Assembly (NCBI GenBank): GCA_016937195.1
Contig: JAFGWK010000185.1
Location: 1 to 43,959, forward strand
Direction of reading: 5' to 3'
Source: Paracoccaceae bacterium
Lineage (GTDB): Bacteria > Pseudomonadota > Alphaproteobacteria > Rhodobacterales > Rhodobacteraceae
DNA length: 43,959 nt
Below, piece by piece: positions 8,094-16,999 of this stretch. Each line of letters starts with the position of its first letter. Position 1 is the stretch's first letter. The position numbers and the translations under genes are program-made. The notes below the pieces were generated by a model that worked only from the letters and a program-made list of their open reading frames with translations, searched no databases and was not told the DNA's origin.

Positions 8094-9455
8094 ATGACAG
8101 ATTTCAACTTCAAGCCGTCCCGGCGTGGTTTTTTTGGCCTGGCGGGTGGTGCTGCGGCGCTGGGCGCGTTTGGTCGCTCGGCCAGTGCTCAGACGATGGT
8201 GCAGACCAAGGCGAAGATCGTGATCGTAGGGTCGGGGGCTGCGGGGACGGGGCTCGTTAACCGTCTGGTGCAACGTCTTGAAGACGCGCAGATCACGCTG
8301 ATCGACGGGCGCAAGGATCACTATTATCAACCTGGCTTCACGCTGATCGCCGCGGGTCTGAAACCGGCAGCGTATTCCGTGAGCGGCACGGGTGACTGGC
8401 TGCCCTCGGGCGTGACTTGGGTGCAAGATTACGCCGCCGCGATCGACCCCGAGGCGCAGCGCGTCACCACGCAAGGCGGCGAGGCGGTTGATTACGATTA
8501 TCTGGTGGTGGCCACCGGGCTCAAGCTGGATTGGGACGCGGTCGAGGGGTTCTCGCTTGATCAGGTCGGCGAGAACGGAATTGGCGCGGTTTATGCTGGC
8601 CCGGAATATGCCGCGCGCACTTGGAAGGCGATGGATGCGTTCACTGATACGGGGGGCGTGGCTCTGTTTGGCCGCCCCGCGACCGAGATGAAATGCGCCG
8701 GTGCGCCGTTGAAATATGCCTTCCTGACCGATGATTATCTGCGCCGCAAAGGGACGCGTGAGGCGTCGCAAGTCATCTATGCGGCCAATAATGCGGGGCT
8801 GTTCTCGGTTCCGGTGGTGGATGAAAAGGTCAAGCTGCTGTTTGGCGAGCATGATTTTGATGCGCGCTATAGCCATATCCTGACGGGCATAGATACCGCA
8901 ACGCGCGAGGCCTATTTCCGGGTGCCCGAGAGCAAGCAGATCAATCCTGACAACACCGTCAGCGTGACGCCCGAACGGGTCGAAAAGATTACCTATGATT
9001 TCACCAATGTCATCCCGCCGATGCGCGCGCCTGATGTGGTGCGCGAGTCGGGGCTGGCTTGGGTGGATAAATGGATCGGGCAGGACTGGCTGGAGGTCGA
9101 TCAGCAGACGCTGCGCCATCATCGCTATCCCAATGTCTTTGGTCTTGGCGATATTGCGGGCGTGCCCAAGGGCAAAACCGCGGCTTCGGTGAAATGGCAG
9201 ATCCCGGTGGTCGAGGATCATCTGGTGGCCGCCGTGCAGGGCCGCGAGGGCAGTGCGATTTACAACGGCTATACCTCGTGCCCGCTGATCACCAAAGTCG
9301 GGCGCGCGATGTTGGTGGAGTTTGACTATGAAAACCGTCTGACCCCGTCTTTTCCCGGTGTGATCTCGCCGCTCGAAGAGCTGTGGATCTCGTGGCTGAT
9401 GAAAGAAGTCGCCCTGAAACCAACCTATAACGCCATGCTGCGCGGCAAAGCCTGA
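8094..9455 (+). CDS. FAD-dependent sulfide:quinone oxidoreductase-like protein with Tat-type signal
   Basis: N-terminus SRRGFFGLAGGAAALGAFGRSASAQ; FAD-binding IVIVGSGAAGTGLV; two SQR-type Cys motifs, MKCAGAPLKYAFL and YNGYTSCPLITK. Confidence 0.88.
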   Translation: MTDFNFKPSRRGFFGLAGGAAALGAFGRSASAQTMVQTKAKIVIVGSGAAGTGLVNRLVQRLEDAQITLIDGRKDHYYQPGFTLIAAGLKPAAYSVSGTGDWLPSGVTWVQDYAAAIDPEAQRVTTQGGEAVDYDYLVVATGLKLDWDAVEGFSLDQVGENGIGAVYAGPEYAARTWKAMDAFTDTGGVALFGRPATEMKCAGAPLKYAFLTDDYLRRKGTREASQVIYAANNAGLFSVPVVDEKVKLLFGEHDFDARYSHILTGIDTATREAYFRVPESKQINPDNTVSVTPERVEKITYDFTNVIPPMRAPDVVRESGLAWVDKWIGQDWLEVDQQTLRHHRYPNVFGLGDIAGVPKGKTAASVKWQIPVVEDHLVAAVQGREGSAIYNGYTSCPLITKVGRAMLVEFDYENRLTPSFPGVISPLEELWISWLMKEVALKPTYNAMLRGKA

Positions 9456-9465
9456 GGAGGCCATC

Positions 9466-9840
9466 ATGCAACAACTGACCTTGGAAACCCTGATCGCGGT
9501 GTTTGAAGAAATCTTCGGGCGCGTCTTGTTCTGGTCGATGGTGGGCGCGGCGGTGCTGATCACGGCGGGCTATCTGTATGTGCTGATCCGCGACCGGCAT
9601 CTGTCGGCGCGCAAATTCCTGCTCGCGCAGATGTTTATGCCCTTTGGCGCAGTCGCGGCGGTGGTGTTCGTGCAATGGGCGACCCATTCGGGTCTTTCCG
9701 ATATCGGTGGCCCGATTGACTGGATCGTGCTTCTTGGTGTCGCAGGCGCTGGGGCTATCGGAAGCGCAATCCTTGTCTATACTATCCAATCTTTGACCAA
9801 GGGGCGCCAACGCGCGGCCCATATGGAGGGCGCAAAATGA
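9466..9840 (+). CDS. Small membrane protein, about 3 TM helices (DUF5368-like from memory)
   Basis: Hydrophobic 124-aa ORF between the SQR and TDT genes; overlaps the next start (ATGA at 9837). Confidence 0.8.
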   Translation: MQQLTLETLIAVFEEIFGRVLFWSMVGAAVLITAGYLYVLIRDRHLSARKFLLAQMFMPFGAVAAVVFVQWATHSGLSDIGGPIDWIVLLGVAGAGAIGSAILVYTIQSLTKGRQRAAHMEGAK

Positions 9841-10850
9841 GCACGACTGAGATGGCGCCAAACGACGCCCATAACCGGCTCGAACATTTCCCGATCACAT
9901 TTTTTGCCACCACGATGGGGCTGGGCGGGTTCACGCTGGCACTGCGCGCGGCGGCCAAACCGATGGGGCTGGGGCCGCTGCCCTATCAGGTGATGTTTGC
10001 TTTTACCGCAATCGTCTTTGTGCTGATCGCTTTGTTCTATCTCGCCAAGGCGTTGAAATACCCGCATGCCGTGAAAGAAGAGTGGCATCACCCGATCCGA
10101 CTGTCATTCTTTCCGACCATCGCGGTGTCGTTGCTTTTGTTGGCGATCATCGCGACGACCGTGTCACATGCGCTGGCGCTGAGCTTGTGGGTTGTGGGTA
10201 CGGCGCTGCAAGGGGTGCTGACGCTGTCGGTTGTCACCAACTGGATCGGCACGCGCTCGTTCCTGCATGGGCAGCTCAACCCGGCGTGGTTTATCCCGGC
10301 GGTTGGGAATGTGATTGTGCCGGTGGCAGGCGCGCAGCTTGGGTTCACCGAGATCAGCTGGCTGTTCTTCTCGGCGGGCATGATCTTTTGGCTGATCCTG
10401 CTCACGCTGGTGTTCAACCGGCTGGTGTTTCACGACCCGATGCCGGGCAAGTTGCAGCCGACCTTGGTGATTATGGTCGCGCCGCCCGCCGTGGCCTTTA
10501 TCGCATGGCTGCGTTTGACGGGCGAGGCGATCACGCCGGGCGCGGTAATCGGCCACGGGATTGATCCGTTCGCCCATATCCTGCTGTCGCTGGCCTATGT
10601 GTTTGCCGCTCTCGTGGCGGTGCAAATCCCGCGCATCCTGCGCCTGCCGTTCGCCATGAGTTTCTGGGCGCTCAGCTTTCCGCTGGCGGCGCTGACCATC
10701 GCCACTTTCCTGCATGGTGAATACGCGCATTCGATCATGCATCAAAGGCTGGGGATGGCCTTCCTTGTGGCGCTGACGATCCTGATCGTGGGGCTGGTCG
10801 GGCGCACGGTTCTTGGGATTGTGCGTGGCGAGATTTGCGAACCCGAGTGA
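9837..10850 (+). CDS. TDT/SLAC1-family anion channel or tellurite-resistance/sulfite exporter-like protein
   Basis: LEHFPITFFATTMGLGGFTLALRAA...LNPAWFIPAVGNVIVPVAGA; multi-TM TDT signature. Confidence 0.88.
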   Translation: MSTTEMAPNDAHNRLEHFPITFFATTMGLGGFTLALRAAAKPMGLGPLPYQVMFAFTAIVFVLIALFYLAKALKYPHAVKEEWHHPIRLSFFPTIAVSLLLLAIIATTVSHALALSLWVVGTALQGVLTLSVVTNWIGTRSFLHGQLNPAWFIPAVGNVIVPVAGAQLGFTEISWLFFSAGMIFWLILLTLVFNRLVFHDPMPGKLQPTLVIMVAPPAVAFIAWLRLTGEAITPGAVIGHGIDPFAHILLSLAYVFAALVAVQIPRILRLPFAMSFWALSFPLAALTIATFLHGEYAHSIMHQRLGMAFLVALTILIVGLVGRTVLGIVRGEICEPE

Positions 10851-10874
10851 AGCGAGACGACATAACAAAGCAGT

Positions 10875-10903
10875 TAAGGGTGGGCATGTGCCCGCCCTTT
10901 TTT
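10875..10903 (+). terminator. Rho-independent terminator after the SQR-TDT operon
   Basis: agggtgggcatgtgcccgccctttttt: GC stem followed by a T run. Confidence 0.75.
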
Positions 10904-11008
10904 ATGCGCTAGTGGCGACGTGGTGTTTCTTGAGGGTTGCGCTTGCCCCATAAAAACAGCGCGCGAGGTTGCCCCCGCGCGCCGCTATCTCTGCCTTTCA
11001 GCCCCGTC

Positions 11009-12064
11009 TTATTGCTCGGTGAGCATCGTGTAGGGCTTGGGTGTTGCTTTCGTGCGCGCCGGAAGGATCGGGTGCACGATCTCAGGCTGCTCGCCGGTCA
11101 GCGCGCCAAGGAAGGCGGTGATGTCGTCGATCTGCTCGTCGTTGAGATCGGCGCCAAGCTGCGAGTCGGCCATGATTGCCACCGCATCGCGCAATTCCCA
11201 AACCGTACCGGAGTGGAAGTAGGGCGCAGTCAACGCGATGTTGCGCAACGGCCCCGCACGGAAGACATATTCGTCATCGGCGGTTTCGGTCACGGCAAAG
11301 CGGCCATGATCGCCCTCTGGCAGCACGTCTGCACCGGGTTTTTCCACCAGACCGAAGGGGTAGTAGTCTTGGCCGCCCACGTTGATGCCTTGGTGGCAGG
11401 CCGCACAGCCCTCATCCATGAACAGGGCCAGACCGCGCTTTTCCTGATCGGTCATTGCCGCGTCCTGACCCATCAGGAACTTGTCGAAAGACGAGTTCGG
11501 TGTGATCAGCGTGGCTTCAAACGCCTCAATAGCTTTCGCGAAATTGTCAAAGCTGACCGGGTCGGCTTCGCCGGGGAACGAGGTCTTGAATTCGTCAACA
11601 TAAGGCTGCATCGAGTTCAGCGTCGCCAGCAGGTTTTCGGGCGTGTTGTTCATCTCGACGCCGGCTTGCAGCGGGCCTTTGGCCTGCGCGGCAAGGTCGG
11701 GGGCGCGGCCATCCCAGAACTGGGCGACGTTAAACACGGCGTTCAGCATGGTAGGTGCGTTGCGCGGGCCTTTCTGCCAGCCATGACCGATCGAGGTTTC
11801 CAACCCGTCAACGCCACCGATGCCGACATTGTGGCAGGACTGGCACGAGAACAGCCCCGAGCGCGACATGCGCGGATCAAAGAACAGCTTTTTTCCCAAC
11901 TCAATGCGGTCGCGTGACAGCACGTTGCCCTCAAGCATCGGTGCCTGAAGCGGGATCGCCTCGAACATCTCTTTAGCGGCGGCGCGCAACTCCGCGTCGT
12001 CCGCCAAAGCGGGGCTTGCCAGCGCCGTCGTCGCAGCAAGAGCAGTAACAAGTAACTTTTTCAT
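11009..12064 (-). CDS. Di-haem cytochrome c peroxidase (CcpA/MauG family)
   Basis: Signal peptide MKKLLVTALAATTALASPALA; two CxxCH motifs (CQSCH, CAACH). Confidence 0.93.
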   Translation of the reverse strand: MKKLLVTALAATTALASPALADDAELRAAAKEMFEAIPLQAPMLEGNVLSRDRIELGKKLFFDPRMSRSGLFSCQSCHNVGIGGVDGLETSIGHGWQKGPRNAPTMLNAVFNVAQFWDGRAPDLAAQAKGPLQAGVEMNNTPENLLATLNSMQPYVDEFKTSFPGEADPVSFDNFAKAIEAFEATLITPNSSFDKFLMGQDAAMTDQEKRGLALFMDEGCAACHQGINVGGQDYYPFGLVEKPGADVLPEGDHGRFAVTETADDEYVFRAGPLRNIALTAPYFHSGTVWELRDAVAIMADSQLGADLNDEQIDDITAFLGALTGEQPEIVHPILPARTKATPKPYTMLTEQ

Positions 12065-12127
12065 GGCTGAAGTCCTCCGTAGCTCGGAAAAGTATAATCG
12101 TTCTAAACTCACGAAATCGTGAACCTC

Positions 12128-12141
12128 TTGATCCAGATCAA
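12128..12141. promoter_or_regulatory. FNR/FnrL-type binding site
   Basis: TTGATCCAGATCAA is a perfect TTGAT-N4-ATCAA palindrome, 64 bp upstream of the peroxidase start codon. Confidence 0.8.
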
Positions 12142-12257
12142 AAAGAAAGCCGAAGTGACAGCTGTGGGGTGTGGCAGGGTGTCGCTGCGGGACGCGCGGG
12201 GTGCTTGACCTCTTGCGTGCGCGCGATCACATCTGATGGCAGCAAAAGGGGATCGTC

Positions 12258-13229
12258 ATGGCGCTTGAAGATGCGAAGACACAGATTGATCAGGCTTTCA
12301 CGCGCGCCGAGCTGCGTGGCCTGAGTTTTGAGAACGCTTTTGGCGGGGCGACCAGTTTCCTGCGCCGCCGCTACAGCAAGGATCTGAGCGGCGCGCAGAT
12401 TGCGATCACGGGCATTCCCTTTGATCAGGCGGTGACCAACCGTCCCGGCACGCGGTTTGGTCCGCGCGCGATCCGAGAGGCAAGCACTTTGCAGGCGTTC
12501 GATGCGCCCTACGGCTGGGGCTATGATCCGCTGAGCGAGCTTGCGATCGTCGATTACGGCGATATGGCGTTTGATTACGCCAATGTGGCCGAGGTGCCCG
12601 CCCGGATCGAGGCGCATCTGGCGGGCATCGTGAATGCCGGAGTGATGCCGATCACGCTGGGGGGCGATCATTTCATCACTCTGCCGATCCTGCGCGCGGT
12701 GGCCGCAAAACATGGCCCCGTGGCACTGATCCAGATCGACGCGCATTCCGACACTTGGGCGGATGACGATATGAACCGGATTGATCACGGCACGTTCCTG
12801 TATAAGGCGATCAAGCAGGGCATTGTGGCGCCTCAAACCACTGTCTCGGTGGGTATTCGCACCGACAATCCCGATACGCTGGGTGTGTCGATTCTTGATG
12901 CGCCCTCGGTGCATCAAGACGGGATCGACGCGACGCTGGCGCGCATCCGCGATGTGGTGGGGGATCGCCCGACCTATGTCACCTTCGATATCGACGCTCT
13001 TGATCCGGCCTTCGCGCCCGGCACCGGCACGCCCGTCTGGGGTGGTCTGGCAAGCTGGCAGGCGGCAGCGCTGTTGCGCGGGCTTAAGGGGATCAACATG
13101 GTCGGCGGCGATGTCGTCGAGGTCTCGCCCCCCTATGATCCGACAGGCGTGACAGCGATTGCAGGCGCGCATGTCGCAACCGAGTTGCTGGCGCTGGCGG
13201 GCTGGGGGCTGCGCAAGGAGGGCCTATGA
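12258..13229 (+). CDS. speB: Agmatinase / ureohydrolase
   Basis: Ureohydrolase motifs LGGDHFITLP, QIDAHSDTW, TFDIDALDPAFAPGTGTPVWGG. Confidence 0.9.
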   Translation: MALEDAKTQIDQAFTRAELRGLSFENAFGGATSFLRRRYSKDLSGAQIAITGIPFDQAVTNRPGTRFGPRAIREASTLQAFDAPYGWGYDPLSELAIVDYGDMAFDYANVAEVPARIEAHLAGIVNAGVMPITLGGDHFITLPILRAVAAKHGPVALIQIDAHSDTWADDDMNRIDHGTFLYKAIKQGIVAPQTTVSVGIRTDNPDTLGVSILDAPSVHQDGIDATLARIRDVVGDRPTYVTFDIDALDPAFAPGTGTPVWGGLASWQAAALLRGLKGINMVGGDVVEVSPPYDPTGVTAIAGAHVATELLALAGWGLRKEGL

Positions 13230-13651
13230 AGGTGTTGATCTGGAGCGTTGCCATTGTCGTCGTGCTGATCGCAGCGGGCGATGCCTATGTGCGTCTGGCC
13301 CCGATTGACCCTGCGCGTTTCGCAGTGAACGGGCTGGCCAAGCCGCCCGGAGACTACCCCGAAACCGGCGGCTTTCAGGGCGCGCGTACGCCTGGCGATC
13401 CGGCCGCTGCGATGGATGCGCTGGACCGCATCATTCGTGCCACCGCCCGCACCCGTCAGGTGGCGGGTAGCGTCGGGGCAGGCCATGCCAGCTATGTCAC
13501 CCGCTCGTCGCTTTGGGGGTTTCCCGATGTCACCAATGTCTGGATTTCAGGAGATACGCTGCAAATTCGCGGCCATCTGGTGTTTGGCAAATCCGATCTT
13601 GGCGTGAACGCCAAGCGCATCAAAGGCTGGTTGGACGAGGCGGGGCTTTAG
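13226..13651 (+). CDS. DUF1499 domain-containing protein
   Basis: TM anchor plus ...YVTRSSLWGFPDVTNVWI...QIRGHLVFGKSDLGVNAKRI; 4-bp overlap with the agmatinase gene. Confidence 0.8.
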   Translation: MKVLIWSVAIVVVLIAAGDAYVRLAPIDPARFAVNGLAKPPGDYPETGGFQGARTPGDPAAAMDALDRIIRATARTRQVAGSVGAGHASYVTRSSLWGFPDVTNVWISGDTLQIRGHLVFGKSDLGVNAKRIKGWLDEAGL

Positions 13652-13762
13652 GGCGGCAGGCATTCCTGCCACAGCGGGCCACTCCCGCAGCGTGACGCCT
13701 TGTGTGAAGGCGAGCGGCTTCTTATCTGCGCATCATGCGAGCAGGGGATAGCGGGAGCCAGC

Positions 13763-14809
13763 ATGAGTAGCGCGATGCGATATTTCACATGGGCCTTTGT
13801 GGTGACCATTGCGGGGCTCATTGGGGCATTTGTGCTGGGCTATTATCACTCTGGCAGTTGGGGCGGGGCTGTGTCTTTCCTGCTGATCGCGGCGGTGCTG
13901 GCGGTGCTGGAAATTTCGCTGAGTTTCGACAATGCCATCGTGAATGCCAATAAGCTCAAGACCATGAGCCCGATCTGGCAAAAGCGGTTCCTGACATGGG
14001 GCATTCTGATCGCGGTGTTCGGGATGCGCATCTTGTTTCCACTGCTGATCGTGGTGATCGCGGCTGGAATCGGGCCGTGGCAGGCGATTCAGCTCGCTGC
14101 GCAACATCCCGCCGAATATGCCCGCATCATCGACGGCGCGCATCTGTCGATTGCCGGGTTTGGCGGCGCGTTCCTGATGATGGTCGCGCTGAATTATTTC
14201 ATCGACGAGGGTAAGGATATTCATTGGATTCATACGCTTGAATGCCGAATGCGGGCCTGTGCCTCGGTGCGTGGGTTGGAAATCGGCTTTGTGCTTTTGG
14301 TGATCCTTGGATTTACCTGGTGGCTTCCTGAGGGGCGCGAGGGTGACTTTTTGTTTGCCTCGGTTGCGGGACTGGCGACGTTTCTGGCCGTTGAGGTGCT
14401 GGGGCAGGTGCTTGATCGCGCAAGCCTTGCGAGTGAAGCCGCGCGCGCCGGTCTGGGCGGGTTTCTCTATCTCGAAGTGCTCGATGCCTCGTTCAGTTTT
14501 GACGGTGTGATCGGGGCCTTTGCGCTGACGCAAAACCTGTTCCTGATTGCCATCGGTCTGGGCGTGGGGGCGATGTATGTGCGCTCAATGACGCTGATGC
14601 TGGTGGAGCGCAACACGCTGTCGGAATTCCGCTATCTCGAACATGGCGCGTTCTGGTCGATCCTGATCCTGTCGATTGTGATGTTTGCTCAGACCCTGAT
14701 GCATGTGCCCGAGGCGATCACCGGGCTGGTGGGCGCGGGGCTGATCGGGTTCGCGCTGTTTTCCTCGATCCGCTTTAATCGGCGCGCACGGATCGTTCAC
14801 GAGAGTTGA
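13763..14809 (+). CDS. DUF475 / TerC-like integral membrane protein
   Basis: AVLEISLSFDNAIVNANKLKTMSPIWQKRFLTWGILIAVFGMR...EVLDASFSFDGVIGAFA. Confidence 0.88.
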   Translation: MSSAMRYFTWAFVVTIAGLIGAFVLGYYHSGSWGGAVSFLLIAAVLAVLEISLSFDNAIVNANKLKTMSPIWQKRFLTWGILIAVFGMRILFPLLIVVIAAGIGPWQAIQLAAQHPAEYARIIDGAHLSIAGFGGAFLMMVALNYFIDEGKDIHWIHTLECRMRACASVRGLEIGFVLLVILGFTWWLPEGREGDFLFASVAGLATFLAVEVLGQVLDRASLASEAARAGLGGFLYLEVLDASFSFDGVIGAFALTQNLFLIAIGLGVGAMYVRSMTLMLVERNTLSEFRYLEHGAFWSILILSIVMFAQTLMHVPEAITGLVGAGLIGFALFSSIRFNRRARIVHES

Positions 14810-14854
14810 AATTTCCTTGACAGAGGCGCGGTGAGCGGGCATCCCGACCCCACT

Positions 14855-15050
14855 TCGGTTCCGCGCAAGCGGATCAAAAGGGAACCCGGTGCGGCGCGCG
14901 TTGTGCTTAATCCGGGGCTGCCCCCGCAACTGTGAGCGGTGAGTGACGGCTGACTTAGCCACTGGGTCGATGATCCGGGAAGGCCAGCCCAAGCTGCGAC
15001 CCGCAAGCCAGGAGACCTGCCGAGGCGCTCATCCTTTCTTCCTGCGCGGG
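14855..15050 (+). promoter_or_regulatory. Cobalamin riboswitch (boundaries approximate)
   Basis: Contains AAAAGGGAACCCGGTG, CCCCCGCAACTGTGA, CCACTGG, GATCCGGGAAGG and the canonical B12 box AGCCAGGAGACCTGCC (15006-15021), upstream of btuB. Confidence 0.95.
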
Positions 15051-15175
15051 GCGTGCGGGAGAGGCGGTATTCCGCTCGTGGTGACAGTTTCACCGTCGGC
15101 GGAAATACATCATTTCCAATGGCTTACAATATGAACTTCCCGCAGCCCAACTGCTGCGTCTCGAAGGATTTGGAT

Positions 15176-16999
15176 ATGAAAACCACCCAGCTGACAGCCG
15201 CCCTGCTGCTGTCCACCACGCTCGCCACCCCCGCCTTGGCGCAAGACAGCCAACCTTATGCGCTGGATGAAATCGTCGTCTATTATGGTGCGCTTGAACC
15301 GCGCAGCGCAGATCAGACGGGGCAATCGGTCACCGTACTTTCCAAGGCTGACATGGAGCGCACCGGCGAGACGCGTCTGGCCAACCTGATCGCGCAAACC
15401 CCCGGCGTTGGTATTCTTGCGCGCGGCCCAATGGGGGCGCAGACTGGTTTTACGATTCGCGGCGTGTCGCAGAACTACGTCAAGGTGCTGGTAGACGGGA
15501 TCGACGTGTCCGACCCGTCTGGCCCGCAGGTTGCCTTTGACCTTGGGCGTCTGAATGCCTTTGATTTCGATCGCGTCGAGATCATGCGCGGCTCACAATC
15601 CGCCGTTTATGGCGGGCAGGCGGTGGCAGGGGTGATCAACCTCGATACGCCGCGCCCGAACAAAGACGGGATCACGCAAAGAGTGCAGCTTGAAGCGGGC
15701 AGCTACAACACGCTGAACGCCGCCTATAGCTTTGGCTGGAAACAGGGCGACGACGAGGTCGCCGTGCAACTGTCGAAAATCTACACCAGCGGCTATTCGG
15801 CAGCGGATAAGAATAACGGCAATACCGAGGATGACGGCTACAAGGCCGACCGGATCAGCCTGCGCGCGCAGAAACGGGTGAGCGACACCCTGCTGATTGG
15901 TTTCGCAGGATTTGCGCAGAATGATACGGGCGAGTTTGATAACGCGTTCACTTCGCCGCCCAGCGATGATGCCTCGTCAACGGTGCATAAGGAACGCGGC
16001 GCGCGCGCGTTTGCTCAATTCGCAACTGGTCGCTTTGACCATGAAATTGGCCTGAGCTATTTCACCACCTCGCGTTGGTATCCCCTTTACAGCTACGGCT
16101 ATGAGGGCAAACGGCGCAAGCTGGACTGGAAAACCGCGACCGATCTGGGGCAGGGCCGTTTGACGGTTGGTGCCGACAGAACGTTGGAAAACTACAGCGG
16201 CACCTATGTCTCGGGCGATGTGCTGACCGCTGATACAGGCATCTTCGCCGAATATGCGTTCGAGCCGATCAAGAATGTGAACATCGTGGCCTCCGCGCGC
16301 CATGACGAGCATTCACAGTTTGGCGGCTTTAATACCGGACGTCTGGGGATGACGTGGCAGGCAAATGCGGACACGATCGTGCGCGCCTCGATCGGCAACG
16401 GGTTCCGCGCACCTTCTGGCTATGAGCTTTATGACCTTTATGCGGGGAATGATACGCTCCAGCCGGAAAAGTCGCGCAGCTATGACCTGGGGATCGAGCG
16501 CAAGTTCGGAAGTCAGACCCTGACCGCGACGCTCTTCCGGATCGATGTGGATGATCTGATTGATTATTCCGGCACTACCTACAGCTACTATCAAACTTCC
16601 GGCACGGCGACGCGCCAAGGGCTTGAGCTAGCGCTGAAGGGGCCTTTGACCGCCAAGACCGATTACAGCCTTGGTTACACCTATCTCGATTGGAGCAACC
16701 CTGACGGATTATCCTCCAGCTCTACTTGGAACTCGTCCTTTGGCAAGCACACGATCACAGCGGGGCTTGAAACCAAGCTGAACGACAAGTTTACCTTGGG
16801 TGCGGATCTTCGTCTTGTTGCAGATCGCCAGACCTTGCCCGATTATGGTGTGGTGAATGCGCAAATCTCCTACCAACTGGCAGAGGGTAAACAGGCCTAT
16901 CTGCGCGTCGAGAACCTTTTGGACAAGCAATATGAGCTTTGGTCGGGTTATGGCACCTCGGATCGCGCCGTTTATGTCGGTCTGCGTGCGACGTTCTGA
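15176..16999 (+). CDS. btuB: TonB-dependent vitamin B12 receptor
   Basis: Signal peptide MKTTQLTAALLLSTTLATPALA; plug domain TRLANLIAQTPGVGILARGPMGAQTGFTIRGV; terminal YVGLRATF; downstream of the cobalamin riboswitch. Confidence 0.93.
   Translation: MKTTQLTAALLLSTTLATPALAQDSQPYALDEIVVYYGALEPRSADQTGQSVTVLSKADMERTGETRLANLIAQTPGVGILARGPMGAQTGFTIRGVSQNYVKVLVDGIDVSDPSGPQVAFDLGRLNAFDFDRVEIMRGSQSAVYGGQAVAGVINLDTPRPNKDGITQRVQLEAGSYNTLNAAYSFGWKQGDDEVAVQLSKIYTSGYSAADKNNGNTEDDGYKADRISLRAQKRVSDTLLIGFAGFAQNDTGEFDNAFTSPPSDDASSTVHKERGARAFAQFATGRFDHEIGLSYFTTSRWYPLYSYGYEGKRRKLDWKTATDLGQGRLTVGADRTLENYSGTYVSGDVLTADTGIFAEYAFEPIKNVNIVASARHDEHSQFGGFNTGRLGMTWQANADTIVRASIGNGFRAPSGYELYDLYAGNDTLQPEKSRSYDLGIERKFGSQTLTATLFRIDVDDLIDYSGTTYSYYQTSGTATRQGLELALKGPLTAKTDYSLGYTYLDWSNPDGLSSSSTWNSSFGKHTITAGLETKLNDKFTLGADLRLVADRQTLPDYGVVNAQISYQLAEGKQAYLRVENLLDKQYELWSGYGTSDRAVYVGLRATF

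Noticed and set aside
8064-9563. 499-aa minus-strand ORF
   Set aside because: Antisense shadow of the SQR-like gene; low-complexity His/Arg-rich translation with no recognisable family, as expected from GC-rich third codon positions.
12138-13172. 344-aa minus-strand ORF
   Set aside because: Antisense to agmatinase, whose ureohydrolase motifs are intact.
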